DNA from: Clostridiales bacterium
GTDB lineage: Bacteria > Bacillota > Clostridia > Oscillospirales > Oscillospiraceae
Direction of reading: 5' to 3'
Assembly: GCA_004557075.1 (NCBI GenBank)
Contig: SFEX01000005.1
Location: 10,554-74,553, forward strand
DNA length: 64,000 bases
A program made the position numbers and the translations under genes. The notes below the pieces were generated by a model, which saw nothing but the letters and a program-made list of their open reading frames with translations, was not told the DNA's origin and did no database searches. How positions within the stretch are numbered: position 1 is the stretch's first letter; every line of letters begins with the position of its first letter. This document shows positions 24,661-32,788 of this stretch, piece by piece.

Positions 24661-25564
24661 TATTTTTTCAACGCAGGAGCAGCGTGACGACGCTAAGCTA
24701 TCCAAAATCCGTGATATTCCCATAAGCGAGATAGACGATTTTCCCGACCACCCGTTTAAGGTGCGTGACGATGAAGATATGTTGCAGCTCGTGGAGAGTG
24801 TCAAGGAAAGAGGCGTCATTGCACCGGCTACGGTAAGACAGAAGGAAGATGGCAGATATGAGCTTGTGTCAGGTCACAGAAGAAAGCGAGCTTGTGAACT
24901 TGCCGGATTTGATACCCTGCGCTGTGAGGTCGTTGACCTGTCAAAAGAAGAAGCCACAATCCTGATGGTCGAGAGCAATTTTCAAAGGTCGCAGATTTTA
25001 CCGAGTGAAAAGGCGTTTGCCTACAAAATGAGATTGGAAGCGATGAAAAAACAAGCAGGTAGACCGAGCAAAATAAATGCGTCGCCACTGGCGACTAATT
25101 TTCAACAAGGTCGTTCTGATATGGAATTGGCTGAACAGGTCGGAGAAAGTAAAGATACGATTCGCCGATATATTCGCTTAACGGAGCTTGTTCCCGAACT
25201 GCTTGAGTTTGTTGATGAGGGGCGGATAAAAATGCGCCCTGCGGTAGAACTTTCCTATCTCGATGAAGATTGTCAGCGTGATATTGTTGATGAAATCGAC
25301 TTGAACGACGCTACCCCGTCACACGCACAGACCATCAAAATGCGAAAGTTCTTTGAGGAGGGCAAGCTTACGACAGAGGTTATTTCCTCGATTATGGCTG
25401 AGGATAAGCCAAACCAAAAGGAGAAGATTGTGCTGAGAGGCGACAGAGTGCGCCAGCTTATCCCCAAAAACATTCCAATCAGCCAGACCGAGGAATATGT
25501 CTGCAAGGCACTGGAGCATTACAACAAGTTTTTGCGTAACCGTGCCGAGCGTGACAGCAGATAA
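24617..25564 (+). CDS. parB: ParB/RepB/Spo0J family partition protein
   Basis: A CTP-dependent DNA-clamp-type partition protein of 315 residues. The N-terminal catalytic domain has VKERGVIAPATVR, the GHRRKRACELAG box (residues about 89-100) and ESNFQRSQILPSEKA; a helix-turn-helix follows (about 165-195, MELAEQVGESKDTIRRYIRL). AAGGAGG precedes the ATG inside parA. No parS-like palindrome was evident nearby. Confidence 0.92.
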   Translation: MANRKSDFTLPTFDDIFSTQEQRDDAKLSKIRDIPISEIDDFPDHPFKVRDDEDMLQLVESVKERGVIAPATVRQKEDGRYELVSGHRRKRACELAGFDTLRCEVVDLSKEEATILMVESNFQRSQILPSEKAFAYKMRLEAMKKQAGRPSKINASPLATNFQQGRSDMELAEQVGESKDTIRRYIRLTELVPELLEFVDEGRIKMRPAVELSYLDEDCQRDIVDEIDLNDATPSHAQTIKMRKFFEEGKLTTEVISSIMAEDKPNQKEKIVLRGDRVRQLIPKNIPISQTEEYVCKALEHYNKFLRNRAERDSR

Positions 25565-25654
25565 GGCGGAGTGTGTCTTTTCATTCCCCCCTTTCTCACA
25601 CTCTAACCCCTGATTTACAAGCTAACTTACCGAAAGGATATATACAATCTCCCT

Positions 25655-25688
25655 GAGTATATCTATCTCAGAGTATATATCTATCTCA
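25655..25688. repeat. Tandem direct repeat upstream of the xis-like genes
   Basis: GAGTATATCTATCTCA (25655-25670) is followed directly by GAGTATATATCTATCTCA (25671-25688), a copy with two extra bases. Each unit is itself an imperfect palindrome (GAG-ATA / TAT-CTC). Adjacent repeats before an excisionase gene suggest a binding site for Xis or a repressor. Confidence 0.5.
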
Positions 25689-25774
25689 AAGAGCAATCGC
25701 ACAGTTGAAGCACAAAGGAGGTGTTTGCTAAGATAAAAAATTAGCTTTAAAACAAAATAACAGTTAAGGACAGA

Positions 25775-25806
25775 CACATCGTAGAAATGCGGTGTGCTTT
25801 TTATTT
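25775..25806 (+). terminator. Terminator or attenuator before the first xis-like gene
   Basis: CACATCG at 25775 pairs with CGGTGTG ending at 25796 (one wobble), followed by CTTTTTATTTTATT. It could end the parAB transcript or attenuate the xis genes, whose first ribosome binding site begins 5 bp further on. Confidence 0.6.
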
Positions 25807-25826
25807 TATTAGGAGGAATTTTAGAG

Positions 25827-25994
25827 ATGATTAAGTCCAAATTCAAAAAGGTCACATCGCTGTTAATGGCAGCGCTTAAGCTTTATCAGATGACAAATCG
25901 GGAGGACTGTCCGTTTGTATTGTGGATTGGTAACAGGAGATTGATAAAACGAGAAGTGTTCAATGACTACATTCGCAAGTTGTATTCGATTTAA
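25827..25994 (+). pseudogene. Degenerate Xis-like protein with deleted helix-turn-helix
   Basis: The last 35 residues (KLYQMTNREDCPFVLWIGNRRLIKREVF) match the wing and C-terminal helix of the two neighbouring Tn916-Xis-like proteins. The N-terminal IEE-AAxYSGIG segment that forms their helix-turn-helix is missing and replaced by an unrelated stretch (SKFKKVTSLLMAAL). AGGAGG precedes the ATG. It is probably a remnant with an internal deletion, though a short altered protein could still be made. Its stop overlaps an ATG of the next ORF. Confidence 0.55.
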
Positions 25995-26014
25995 TGAAGG
26001 AGGCGCTGGAGGAT

Positions 26015-26227
26015 ATGGGAAAAGACGGTTGTAGAAATGAAGTTCCGATTTGGCACAAATTAAACTTGTCGATTGAAGAAACAGCGGCTTACTCCGGAAT
26101 AGGAGTCGGCAAGTTGTATGAGATTACAAGTCAGGAAAACTGTCCGTTTGTATTGTGGATTGGCAGTAGGAGAATGATAAAGCGGGAAGCATTTGAAAAA
26201 TATGTATTGAAATCATATTCAATTTAG
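26015..26227 (+). CDS. Excisionase-like (Tn916 Xis family) DNA-binding protein
   Basis: A 70-residue winged-helix protein with the Xis-family pattern: VPIWHKLNLSIEETAAYSGIGVGKLYEIT, then CPFVLWIGSRRMIKREAFEKYV. Tn916 Xis bends the element ends and directs the integrase toward excision. Two AGGAGG-like sites precede the ATG at 26015; the in-frame ATG at 25994 overlaps the previous stop and has none. It is the only intact member of the three tandem copies. Confidence 0.8.
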   Translation: MGKDGCRNEVPIWHKLNLSIEETAAYSGIGVGKLYEITSQENCPFVLWIGSRRMIKREAFEKYVLKSYSI

Positions 26228-26238
26228 GAGGAGTTACA

Positions 26239-26478
26239 ATGGACGATGAATTATTGAGATATAAGGAACAGCTTGAACAAAGGCTTTCTGAAAAGCCAAT
26301 ATGGGAAAAGTAGTGCTTGACGATAGAAGAAGCAGCCGAGTACACGGGTATTGGTCGTACAAAATTGAGAGCGTTAGTTAATCAGAAAAAATGTCCTTTT
26401 GTAATGCCGCTTGGTAATCAGCTTTTTGTTGTACGAGAAAAGCTTGAAAAATATCTTAAGGACAAAACGAAAATATAG
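26239..26478 (+). pseudogene. Third Xis-like gene with an in-frame amber codon
   Basis: A start after AGGAGG at 26239 encodes MDDELLRYKEQ...PIWEK, then TAG at 26311-26313, then in the same frame CLTIEEAAEYTGIGRTKLRALV to IEE-type winged helix and stop at 26478. Family members have Tyr at the TAG position (PIWEKYxLTIEE), so one base change made the stop. This member lies closest to int and matches the usual xis-int layout, so it may have been the true excisionase. A restart at the TTG right after the stop could give a 54-residue form. Confidence 0.75.
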
Positions 26479-26494
26479 AGGGAGGCGGTTAATA

Positions 26495-27730
26495 ATGGCA
26501 AAGACTAAGCGAAAAGATAAATCAAGAGTGGTGCTTCGTACCGGAGAAATACAGAGAAAAGACGGTACATATCAATATTCTTGGACGGATAAAAATAAGA
26601 AACGCCGCTATGTATATGCAAGAACGCTGGATAATTTGAGAGAAAAAGAAGAGCAGATTGCAAAGGACATCAGCGATGGGATTAAGGCAGAAGCGAGATA
26701 TACGACGGTCAATGAGCTGTACGCTTTGTGGAAGGACTTGAAGCGTGGATTGAAAGATAATACTTTTGAAAACTACAAGTATATGTACGAAACCTTTGTC
26801 CGAAAGCAGATTGGCGATAAGCGTATCTCAATGCTGAAGAAATCTGACATTAAGAGGTTTTACAATTACCTTGCTGATGAAAGAGGTCTGAAACCGGCAA
26901 CGATTGATAATATTCATACGGTGCTTCATCAGATTTTGGATATGGCGGTAGATGACGACTATATCAGAAATAATCCGTCAAATAATGTGCTGAAGGAATT
27001 GAAACAATCGCATATTTTTAAGATGGAGAAACGCCGAGGTCTGACACGACCTGAACAGGAATTGTTTCTTTCCTATTTAAAAGAAACACCGAGTGTTCAG
27101 AACTGGTATCCGGTATTTGCAGTAATGGTAGGAACAGGACTTCGTGTAGGGGAGCTGACCGGACTCAGATGGTGCGATGTTGACATTGAGGAAGGTACGA
27201 TTGATGTCAATCACACTTTGGTCTATTACGATCATAGAACTTCTGAGGGAAAGAGAGGTTGCTACTTTAATGTAAATACGCCTAAGACGGAAGCCGGAAA
27301 CAGACAAGTGCCAATGCTCGATTTTGTAAAGGAAGCCTTTCTTATGGAAAGGGAAAGGCAGGATATGTTAGATGTGCATTGCGAAGCAACGGTTGACGGA
27401 TACACAGATTTTATATTTATCAATCGTTTCGGACAGCCGCAGCATCAATCCACATTGAACAAGGCAATCCGCAGGATTATTCGGGATTGCAACGACGAGC
27501 AGTTTTTGAAAGACGACAATCCAAAAGTGTTGCTTCCGCACTTTAGTTGTCATTCTCTCAGGCATACTTTTACAACGAGAATGTGCGAAGCCGGCGTCAA
27601 TGTAAAGGTCATTCAGGATACGCTTGGACACAAGGATATTTCGACAACGCTTAACATTTATACCGATGTGACAAAAGAACTGAAGCGCTCGGAATTCGAG
27701 GGGCTTGACTTATACTTTAAAAATGAGTAA
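26495..27730 (+). CDS. int: Tyrosine recombinase, Tn916-type integrase
   Basis: The integrase that inserts and excises the element. Of 411 residues, an N-terminal arm-binding part (about 1-75), a SAM-like core-binding domain (about 80-180) and a catalytic domain carry the tetrad: Arg in GTGLRVGELTGLRW, the HSLRHTF box (His, Arg), the HKDISTT His and the nucleophile Tyr in NIYTDV. GGAGGCGG precedes the ATG at 26495; a longer frame from 26411 runs through the xis remnant and is not native. The intact catalytic residues suggest it is still active. Confidence 0.93.
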   Translation: MAKTKRKDKSRVVLRTGEIQRKDGTYQYSWTDKNKKRRYVYARTLDNLREKEEQIAKDISDGIKAEARYTTVNELYALWKDLKRGLKDNTFENYKYMYETFVRKQIGDKRISMLKKSDIKRFYNYLADERGLKPATIDNIHTVLHQILDMAVDDDYIRNNPSNNVLKELKQSHIFKMEKRRGLTRPEQELFLSYLKETPSVQNWYPVFAVMVGTGLRVGELTGLRWCDVDIEEGTIDVNHTLVYYDHRTSEGKRGCYFNVNTPKTEAGNRQVPMLDFVKEAFLMERERQDMLDVHCEATVDGYTDFIFINRFGQPQHQSTLNKAIRRIIRDCNDEQFLKDDNPKVLLPHFSCHSLRHTFTTRMCEAGVNVKVIQDTLGHKDISTTLNIYTDVTKELKRSEFEGLDLYFKNE

Positions 27731-27733
27731 TAT

Positions 27734-27783
27734 AATAGATGTATTGATGTTTCTGGTTTGGAAATGCCAATACATCTATTTTC
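27734..27783 (+). terminator. Terminator after int, near the element's right end
   Basis: AATAGATGTATTG at 27734-27746 and CAATACATCTATT at 27768-27780 are perfect inverted copies with a 21-nt loop, followed by TTCATTT. In Tn916-type elements the end lies close behind int, so this dyad might also belong to the attachment region. The rest of the 320-bp gap has only the hairpin at 27996. Confidence 0.65.
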
Positions 27784-27995
27784 ATTTCGGCGGATATACA
27801 TCATCTACATCAAATCCTACCACAGATACATCAACAGTAGTCTATATTTATCTGCGGTTGTAAACTCGATAAATGGAAGAAAAGAAGATATAGGCAAAAA
27901 TATATGCTTATGAGATGATTTGTGATTTTGTCTGCTTCCGTCCCGACGATGAAGCCGCTGGATAATTAAGAAAGCTAAATTGCACAATTATTAGA

Positions 27996-28031
27996 AATGG
28001 GCAATCCGCAGCAGGATTGCCCATTTTCAAA
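27996..28031 (+). repeat. Right hairpin and 15-bp direct repeat bracketing the integrative element
   Basis: AATGGGCAATCC at 27996-28007 pairs perfectly with GGATTGCCCATT at 28014-28025, then TTCAAA. TTGCCCATTTTCAAA at 28017-28031 is identical to 20205-20219. The two sites bracket the TIGR04076-to-int gene set. Alternatively both are terminators from one family. Confidence 0.5.
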
Positions 28032-28051
28032 ATAACATAAGGAGGCTGGCT

Positions 28052-28602
28052 ATGGACTGTACTGAAAAAAGAGTAGATATGCGGAAGCATAACCCTGATA
28101 GCGCAAAGGAGCTTCGGAGAATTTCTCCGCTGCTGTTCAAGCTTAATCACACAATGCCGATGACCGAGGAATATGCAAATGTCCTGAAAGAATTATTTCG
28201 TGACAATATCGGCGAGAACAGCTATGTGGCTGCACCGCTTAACGGAGCGCGATTGAGAATCTGAAAATAGGCAGCCATGTTTTCATTAACAGCAATTTGC
28301 TGGCGATGTCGCGCGGTGGCATTACAATAGAGGACAATGTTCAGATCGCGGGAAACGTCAGCCTTTTGTCCAATAATCACGACCTGTATGACAGAGACGT
28401 TTTGCTTTGCAAACCAATCGTTATCCGCAAGGGAGCATGGATCGGAGCAAACGCCGTAATACTGGCGGGCGTTGAGGTAGGGAAGCACGCTGTCGTCGGA
28501 GCGGGCGCTGTAGTCACAAAAGATGTTCCGGACTATGCTGTTGTTGCAGGCAATCCGGCAAAGGTAATTAAGACATTGGACAAATCAAAATTTGCAGAAT
28601 AA
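28052..28602 (+). pseudogene. Maltose/galactoside O-acetyltransferase-like protein, frameshifted near 28248
   Basis: The two frames jointly make a left-handed beta-helix sugar O-acetyltransferase. The first (from ATG 28052 after AAGGAGG) has the N-terminal helices (FKLNHTMPMTEEYANVLKELF) to YVAAPLNGA. The second continues ENLKIGSHVFINSN, SRGGITIEDNVQIAG, the catalytic His in SNNHDLYDRD, IGANAVILAGVEVGKHAVVGAG and NPAKVIK. One missing base after GGAGC explains the break. The substrate would be a sugar; the gene is inactive unless the indel is a sequencing error. Confidence 0.8.
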
Positions 28603-28733
28603 TAATCAGAGGCGTCAATGCCTTTTATGCTGTCTTTCTTTATGTCCAAAACATAATCGCACACCTGAAAGCAACGACGAGTTGCTTGCTTTTTTGCAAA
28701 CTTAAAATATAATGTATTCGAGGTGATGAGCTT

Positions 28734-29174
28734 ATGGAGACAAAAAATATTATTTTCGAACTGAGGACAAAAAGAGGGCTGTCGCAAGATGAGCTTGCTG
28801 AAAAAGTGTATGTTACTCGGCAAGCGGTATCACGTTGGGAAAACGGTGAAACAACACCTAACACAGAGACATTAAAGCTGTTATCAAAGCTGTTCGATGT
28901 TTCTATCAATACACTTTTGGGTTCACCCCGTCAGTTGATTTGCCAATGCTGCGGTATGCCCTTGGAAGATGGTAATATCAGCAAAGAAACAGATGGCGTA
29001 TTTAATGAAGAATACTGCAAATGGTGCTACTCCGACGGTGAATATACTTATCACAATATGGATGATTTAGTTGACTACTGTGCCGAACATATGGCAAATG
29101 AGAACTTTACTTCTGAGCAAGTACGGGCATATATGAAAGAGATGCTGCCTAAGCTCAATTACTGGAAACGGTAA
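28734..29174 (+). CDS. XRE-family HTH regulator with C-terminal zinc-ribbon domain
   Basis: Residues 5-62 are a Cro/CI-type helix-turn-helix (ELRTKRGLSQDELAEKVYVTRQAVSRWENG, TLKLLSKLFDVSINTLLG). Residues 68-146 fit the putative zinc-ribbon domain often fused to such HTHs (CQCCGMPL, EYCKWCYSDGEYTY, ML, YWKR). The combination suggests a small stress or metal-linked repressor; the ligand is unknown. It stands alone between the acetyltransferase remnant and its own terminator. Confidence 0.85.
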   Translation: METKNIIFELRTKRGLSQDELAEKVYVTRQAVSRWENGETTPNTETLKLLSKLFDVSINTLLGSPRQLICQCCGMPLEDGNISKETDGVFNEEYCKWCYSDGEYTYHNMDDLVDYCAEHMANENFTSEQVRAYMKEMLPKLNYWKR

Positions 29175-29223
29175 GTCAATCTATATAAAAAGAGATAGAC
29201 AAATTCATAATAGCAAATAAATT

Positions 29224-29260
29224 ATATCTGTTCTGAACTGTTCGGAACAGATATTTTTTT
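29224..29260 (+). terminator. Intrinsic terminator after the HTH/zinc-ribbon gene
   Basis: ATATCTGTTC at 29224-29233 pairs with GAACAGATAT at 29245-29254, followed by TTTTTT. Confidence 0.85.
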
Positions 29261-29317
29261 GAGCAAAAAATTTGATTGTTTCAGATCCGCGACTCCTAAT
29301 TTTATGCTAAGCTGCTG

Positions 29318-29346
29318 TTGACAAGATATATACTTCGTGATATGAT
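29318..29346 (+). promoter_or_regulatory. Promoter of the padR-DUF1700-DUF4097 operon
   Basis: TTGACA at 29318-29323 and TATGAT at 29341-29346 with exactly 17 bp between, 25 bp before the padR start. ATAT repeats between and around the boxes (GATATATAC, GTGATATG) could be the operator for PadR autoregulation. Confidence 0.8.
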
Positions 29347-29370
29347 GTATTATGCGATGGGAGGTATGTC

Positions 29371-29691
29371 ATGGACATTCAACTAAAAAGAGGCATGCTG
29401 GACGTTTGCGTTCTGGCGGCGATAAAAAATGAGGATTCCTACGGGTATCAGATAATAAAGGATGTGAAGCCTTATGTGGAATTGTCCGAATCGACTCTGT
29501 ACACTATCCTGAAGCGCTTGGAAAACGCCGGAATGCTGACTGTGCGGACAGCGGAGCATGGCGGCAGGCTCAGAAAGTATTACCACATTACCGAGCCGGG
29601 GCTGAGGCGTATCGAGGAATTTAAGGATGAGTGGAAAGAAATTATGCTGATATACCGTTTTATAACCAAGGAGGATAGCGAAAATGAATAA
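29371..29691 (+). CDS. PadR-family transcriptional regulator
   Basis: A 106-residue winged-helix repressor: KRGMLDVCVLAAIKNEDSYGYQIIKDV at the start, then SESTLYTILKRLENAGMLTVR as the recognition region and wing, then RKYYHITEPGLRRIEEF. PadR dimers usually repress their own operon and the adjacent membrane-sensing genes until an inducer is bound. GGGAGG precedes the ATG. It overlaps the DUF1700 gene by 8 bp. Confidence 0.93.
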   Translation: MDIQLKRGMLDVCVLAAIKNEDSYGYQIIKDVKPYVELSESTLYTILKRLENAGMLTVRTAEHGGRLRKYYHITEPGLRRIEEFKDEWKEIMLIYRFITKEDSENE

Positions 29692-30283
29692 GCAGGAGTT
29701 TCTTGCCGAGCTGCGTAAAGGATTATTGGGCTTACCTCATGAAGATATTGAGGAGCGCATGAGCTTTTACGGGGAAATGATAGATGATAGAGTAGAAGAG
29801 GGCTTAACCGAAGAGGAGGCTGTTGCCGAGGTGGGAGCCGTGGACGATATCGTCGCGCAGATTCTTGCGGACACGCCGCTGACGAGGCTTGTAAAAGAAA
29901 AGGTGAAGCCAAACAGAGCGCTCAAAGCATGGGAGATAGTGCTTATCGTGTTAGGCTCACCGATATGGCTGTCCTTACTTTTGGCTGCCATAGCGGTTTT
30001 CCTGTCCGTGTACGTTGCGTTATGGGCTGTCGTTGTTTCGCTGTACGCGGCGGATTTTGCGCTTGCGGTATCGGGGCTTGCCGGAATTGTCGGTGCCATA
30101 GTTTATTATTCCACGGCCGGCATGGTGCAAGCCGCGCTTTTGCTTGGCGCAGGTCTGGTCTGTGCCGGAATAAGTATATTCCTGTTTTTTGCGCTTAATA
30201 AAGTAACAGCCGGCGTTGTCATACTCAGCAAAAAGCTTCTGCTCTGCATTAAGGGCCTCTTTATGAGAAAGGGTGATGCGTAA
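29684..30283 (+). CDS. DUF1700 membrane protein
   Basis: Of 199 residues, the N-terminal cytoplasmic part (about 1-65: KQEFLAELRKGLLGLP, DIEERMSFYGEMIDDRVEEGLTEEE) fits DUF1700, followed by about four transmembrane segments from residue 80 on. DUF1700 proteins always travel with PadR and DUF4097 genes and are thought to be part of an envelope-stress or lipid-sensing unit. It overlaps padR by 8 bp and its last base is the first base of the next start. Confidence 0.88.
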   Translation: MNKQEFLAELRKGLLGLPHEDIEERMSFYGEMIDDRVEEGLTEEEAVAEVGAVDDIVAQILADTPLTRLVKEKVKPNRALKAWEIVLIVLGSPIWLSLLLAAIAVFLSVYVALWAVVVSLYAADFALAVSGLAGIVGAIVYYSTAGMVQAALLLGAGLVCAGISIFLFFALNKVTAGVVILSKKLLLCIKGLFMRKGDA

Positions 30284-31248
30284 TGAAAACATCCAAAAAG
30301 ATAACACTGATTATTGCAACCGCACTTGTGGTATGCGGACTGATAATTTTCTTTGTCGCTGCCGCTGCATTGGACTTTGACTTTACAAAAGTGAACTCAG
30401 CGGAGTATGTTACCAATACACATACCGTGGACGAACAGTTTGCCAACATCAGTATAGACACCGATGAATTTGATATTCGCTTTGCCCCTTCGGATGATGG
30501 CACCTGCAAGGTTGAGTGCAGAGAAAGCGATAAGGTATATAACACAGTTACGGTTAAGAATAACACCCTGACCGTTGAACGTCACGATGAACGAAGCTGG
30601 TATGAGCGGCACTTTGGCTTTTTCGTAGGTGATATGTCTATCACGGTGTATCTGCCTGAGCGGGAGTACGGAAATGTTGATTTGGAGACCTCGGTAGGGG
30701 ATGTGAATATCCCGGAGTCCTTCACGTTTGACCAGTTAATAATCGAGACCGACACCGGGAATATAACCGCTGATGCAAATATAGCGGATATCCTCTCAGT
30801 TAAAACTGATACGGGTCACATAGGGCTGTCGGGTATAGAAGTAAACAGCATGGACTTGGATTCGGGCACAGGCGATATAAGCGTCAACTCCGCAAATGTC
30901 ACAGATGAGATAAAGCTCAACACCGACACCGGCAGAGTCATGCTAAGCAATGCCAGATGCCATAGCCTAACGGCGGAAAGCTCCACAGGAGATATAAGCT
31001 TTAGCGATGTTGTGGTCTCCGGCGATTGCTATATGGAAAGCGACACCGGCAGAATCGAGCTTCTGGGCTTTGACGCAGAGGAGATTTTCATTGAGACAGA
31101 TACCGGTGATGTTTTCGGAACGCTTCTCACCGAAAAGGTATTCATTGCCGAGTCTGATACCGGAGATGTAAGCGTTCCCAAAACCGCGAGCGGCGGCCGA
31201 TGCGAGATTATAAGCGACACGGGTAATATTGAAATTGAGATAGCGTAA
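30283..31248 (+). CDS. DUF4097 beta-repeat protein, membrane-anchored
   Basis: A signal-anchor (about residues 7-30) leads into a long beta-solenoid-like domain with recurring SDTG/TDTG/GTGD turns about every 20 residues from residue 150 on, as usual for DUF4097 (and related head-GIN) proteins. The 321-residue protein is likely exposed outside the membrane. It is the third gene of the PadR-DUF1700-DUF4097 operon, with an ATG that shares a base with the preceding stop (TAATG). The function is unknown beyond the association. Confidence 0.85.
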   Translation: MKTSKKITLIIATALVVCGLIIFFVAAAALDFDFTKVNSAEYVTNTHTVDEQFANISIDTDEFDIRFAPSDDGTCKVECRESDKVYNTVTVKNNTLTVERHDERSWYERHFGFFVGDMSITVYLPEREYGNVDLETSVGDVNIPESFTFDQLIIETDTGNITADANIADILSVKTDTGHIGLSGIEVNSMDLDSGTGDISVNSANVTDEIKLNTDTGRVMLSNARCHSLTAESSTGDISFSDVVVSGDCYMESDTGRIELLGFDAEEIFIETDTGDVFGTLLTEKVFIAESDTGDVSVPKTASGGRCEIISDTGNIEIEIA

Positions 31249-31253
31249 AAATG

Positions 31254-31291
31254 CAGACCTTGACAGGCATCACTCTGTCAAGGTCTGTTTT
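31254..31291 (+). terminator. Terminator between the DUF4097 operon and the ATC hydrolase gene
   Basis: CAGACCTTGACAG at 31254-31266 pairs with CTGTCAAGGTCTG at 31275-31287, followed by TTTTG; an A run upstream lets it serve the convergent gene. Confidence 0.85.
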
Positions 31292-31306
31292 GTATTTCGG
31301 ATATAA

Positions 31307-31813
31307 TTACTTCTTTTCGCGGCGGATGTATCTTATCTGGCAGACATCGTCGCCTCTTGCGATGGTTTTGGGCAGGTCGAGCTCACAGCCGAAGCTTGCG
31401 CCTATACCTCTGTCGCCGCACATTGCGTGATCGCAGAGCCGGCTTATCTCCTCGTCGGTGCAGCCCTGCTTCTGCCATGCCTTCACGAGCGGGCAGTAGT
31501 GGAAATCTATGTCGAGGTGGTCGTCGTCGCAGTTTTTGATATCCATTTCAAACACCCACTGCGCGGCCTTTGAAAACAGGGTTTTTCTCAGACCCTTAAG
31601 GGAATCGCCGCCGCCGGCTTTTTTGCGCAGCTCGCCGCCCTGATAAAGTCCGCATCTGTAGATCGCATCCGGTGCGTAATCCTCCGCCTTCAGACCCTTC
31701 TTTGCAGCCTCGTCGCACAGCAGATACATCCACAGCGCTCTGTGCTCAAGCTGCTCTCTTACAGCGACGATGATAGGATTTTTAATTTTAGGCTCATTTA
31801 CTATCTTGCTCAT
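31307..31813 (-). CDS. L-2-amino-thiazoline-4-carboxylate hydrolase family protein
   Basis: The 168-residue protein matches the ATC hydrolase family (PF14196), whose founding enzyme opens L-2-amino-delta2-thiazoline-4-carboxylate toward L-cysteine. The helical N-terminal half has HRALWMYLLCDEA and SLKGLRKTLFSKAAQWVFEMDI; the conserved C-terminal half has FHYCPLVKAWQKQGCTDEEI, LCDHAMCGDRGI and LPKTIARGDDVCQIRYIR. Clostridia carry many paralogues, most with unproven substrates, so the reaction here is only inferred. AGAGGAG precedes the ATG. Confidence 0.82.
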   Translation of the reverse strand: MSKIVNEPKIKNPIIVAVREQLEHRALWMYLLCDEAAKKGLKAEDYAPDAIYRCGLYQGGELRKKAGGGDSLKGLRKTLFSKAAQWVFEMDIKNCDDDHLDIDFHYCPLVKAWQKQGCTDEEISRLCDHAMCGDRGIGASFGCELDLPKTIARGDDVCQIRYIRREKK

Positions 31814-32035
31814 GTTACTCTCCTCTTAATATGTAGTCGCTAAGCTTATACATATTATACACTGTATATGTTTTTGTTGCAATATAATTATCAAAGTCGT
31901 CCTATGCTTAAATTGAACAATATGTAACATTGTCGGATAAATTGTAAACTTTGTTGGAAGGCTATTGATAAGGAAAATCGCATTAATTATAATAGAAAGC
32001 AGCAAAACAAGAGAGCACGGGTATATATTCCGGAT

Positions 32036-32761
32036 ATGAAAAGGCAAAATAAAAAGCTCACAGCAAAGCAGCAGAAAACCATCGGCATTGCCGCTATAGT
32101 AATTGCCGTTATCATTGTAGCGTTGATAACATGGCTCGCAGGAGTTCCGCTTGTAAAATTCGCATCCCAGCCCGAAAAATTTCGGGAGTGGATCAACGGA
32201 CACGGGATAGGCGGCAGAGCGGCATATATCGGGATGGTCATCTTTCAGGTTATCATCGCGGTGCTGCCCGGCGAACCGTTTGAGATCGCGGGCGGCTATG
32301 CGTTCGGCGCGGTCGAGGGGACGATACTGTGCATCGTGGCCTCTACAATGGGCAGCATGCTCGTGTTCTGGCTGGTAAGGCGGTATGGCACGAAGCTCGT
32401 GGAGATATTCTTTTCCCGGGAAAAGCTGCAAAGCGTGAAGTTCCTGAAAACGAAGGAGAAACGCGACTTTCTGTATCTTATCATATTCATGATCCCCGGA
32501 ACGCCCAAGGATCTTTTGAGCTACGCCGCCGGCCTGACGGATGTCAGAGTTCCCGTGTGGCTTCTTATCTGCTCGCTCGGCAGAATACCATCCATTATAA
32601 CATCCACGGTCGGCGGGGATGCGCTCGGCACGAAAAATTACTGGTTTGCCGTCATAGTGTTCGCTGTGACCCTTGCCGTAAGCGCCGTCGGACTGCTTAT
32701 ATATAACAGAATATGCAGCCACCATAAAGGCGAGGACATGCCCGAAAAAAGCGAAGGCTGA
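32036..32761 (+). CDS. VTT-domain (TVP38/TMEM64, DedA-like) membrane protein
   Basis: A 241-residue integral membrane protein. A first transmembrane segment (about 18-38) is followed by the VTT core: FREWINGHGIGGRAAYIGMV, LPGEPFEIAGGYAFG, GSMLVFWLVRRYG and FMIPGTPKDLLSYAAGLT. The paired glycine/proline re-entrant motifs are typical. Relatives act as lipid scramblases or flippases in membrane maintenance. The 220-bp gap before it holds AT-rich promoter-like sequence only. Confidence 0.9.
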   Translation: MKRQNKKLTAKQQKTIGIAAIVIAVIIVALITWLAGVPLVKFASQPEKFREWINGHGIGGRAAYIGMVIFQVIIAVLPGEPFEIAGGYAFGAVEGTILCIVASTMGSMLVFWLVRRYGTKLVEIFFSREKLQSVKFLKTKEKRDFLYLIIFMIPGTPKDLLSYAAGLTDVRVPVWLLICSLGRIPSIITSTVGGDALGTKNYWFAVIVFAVTLAVSAVGLLIYNRICSHHKGEDMPEKSEG

Positions 32762-32788
32762 AGCACTATGCTTCAGCCTTCGTTTTTT
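32752..32788. terminator. Bidirectional terminator between the VTT and YdcF genes
   Basis: CGAAGGCTGAAGC at 32752-32764 pairs perfectly with GCTTCAGCCTTCG at 32770-32782, flanked by A6 and T6. It overlaps the stop codon regions of both convergent genes. Confidence 0.9.

Noticed and set aside
25655..25688. Direct repeats as the start of a CRISPR or iteron array
   Set aside because: Only two adjacent units without spacers; better explained as a regulator binding site.
26311..26313. TAG codon read as pyrrolysine
   Set aside because: No pyl genes or readthrough signals are seen, and the family has Tyr at that place; a nonsense mutation is simpler.
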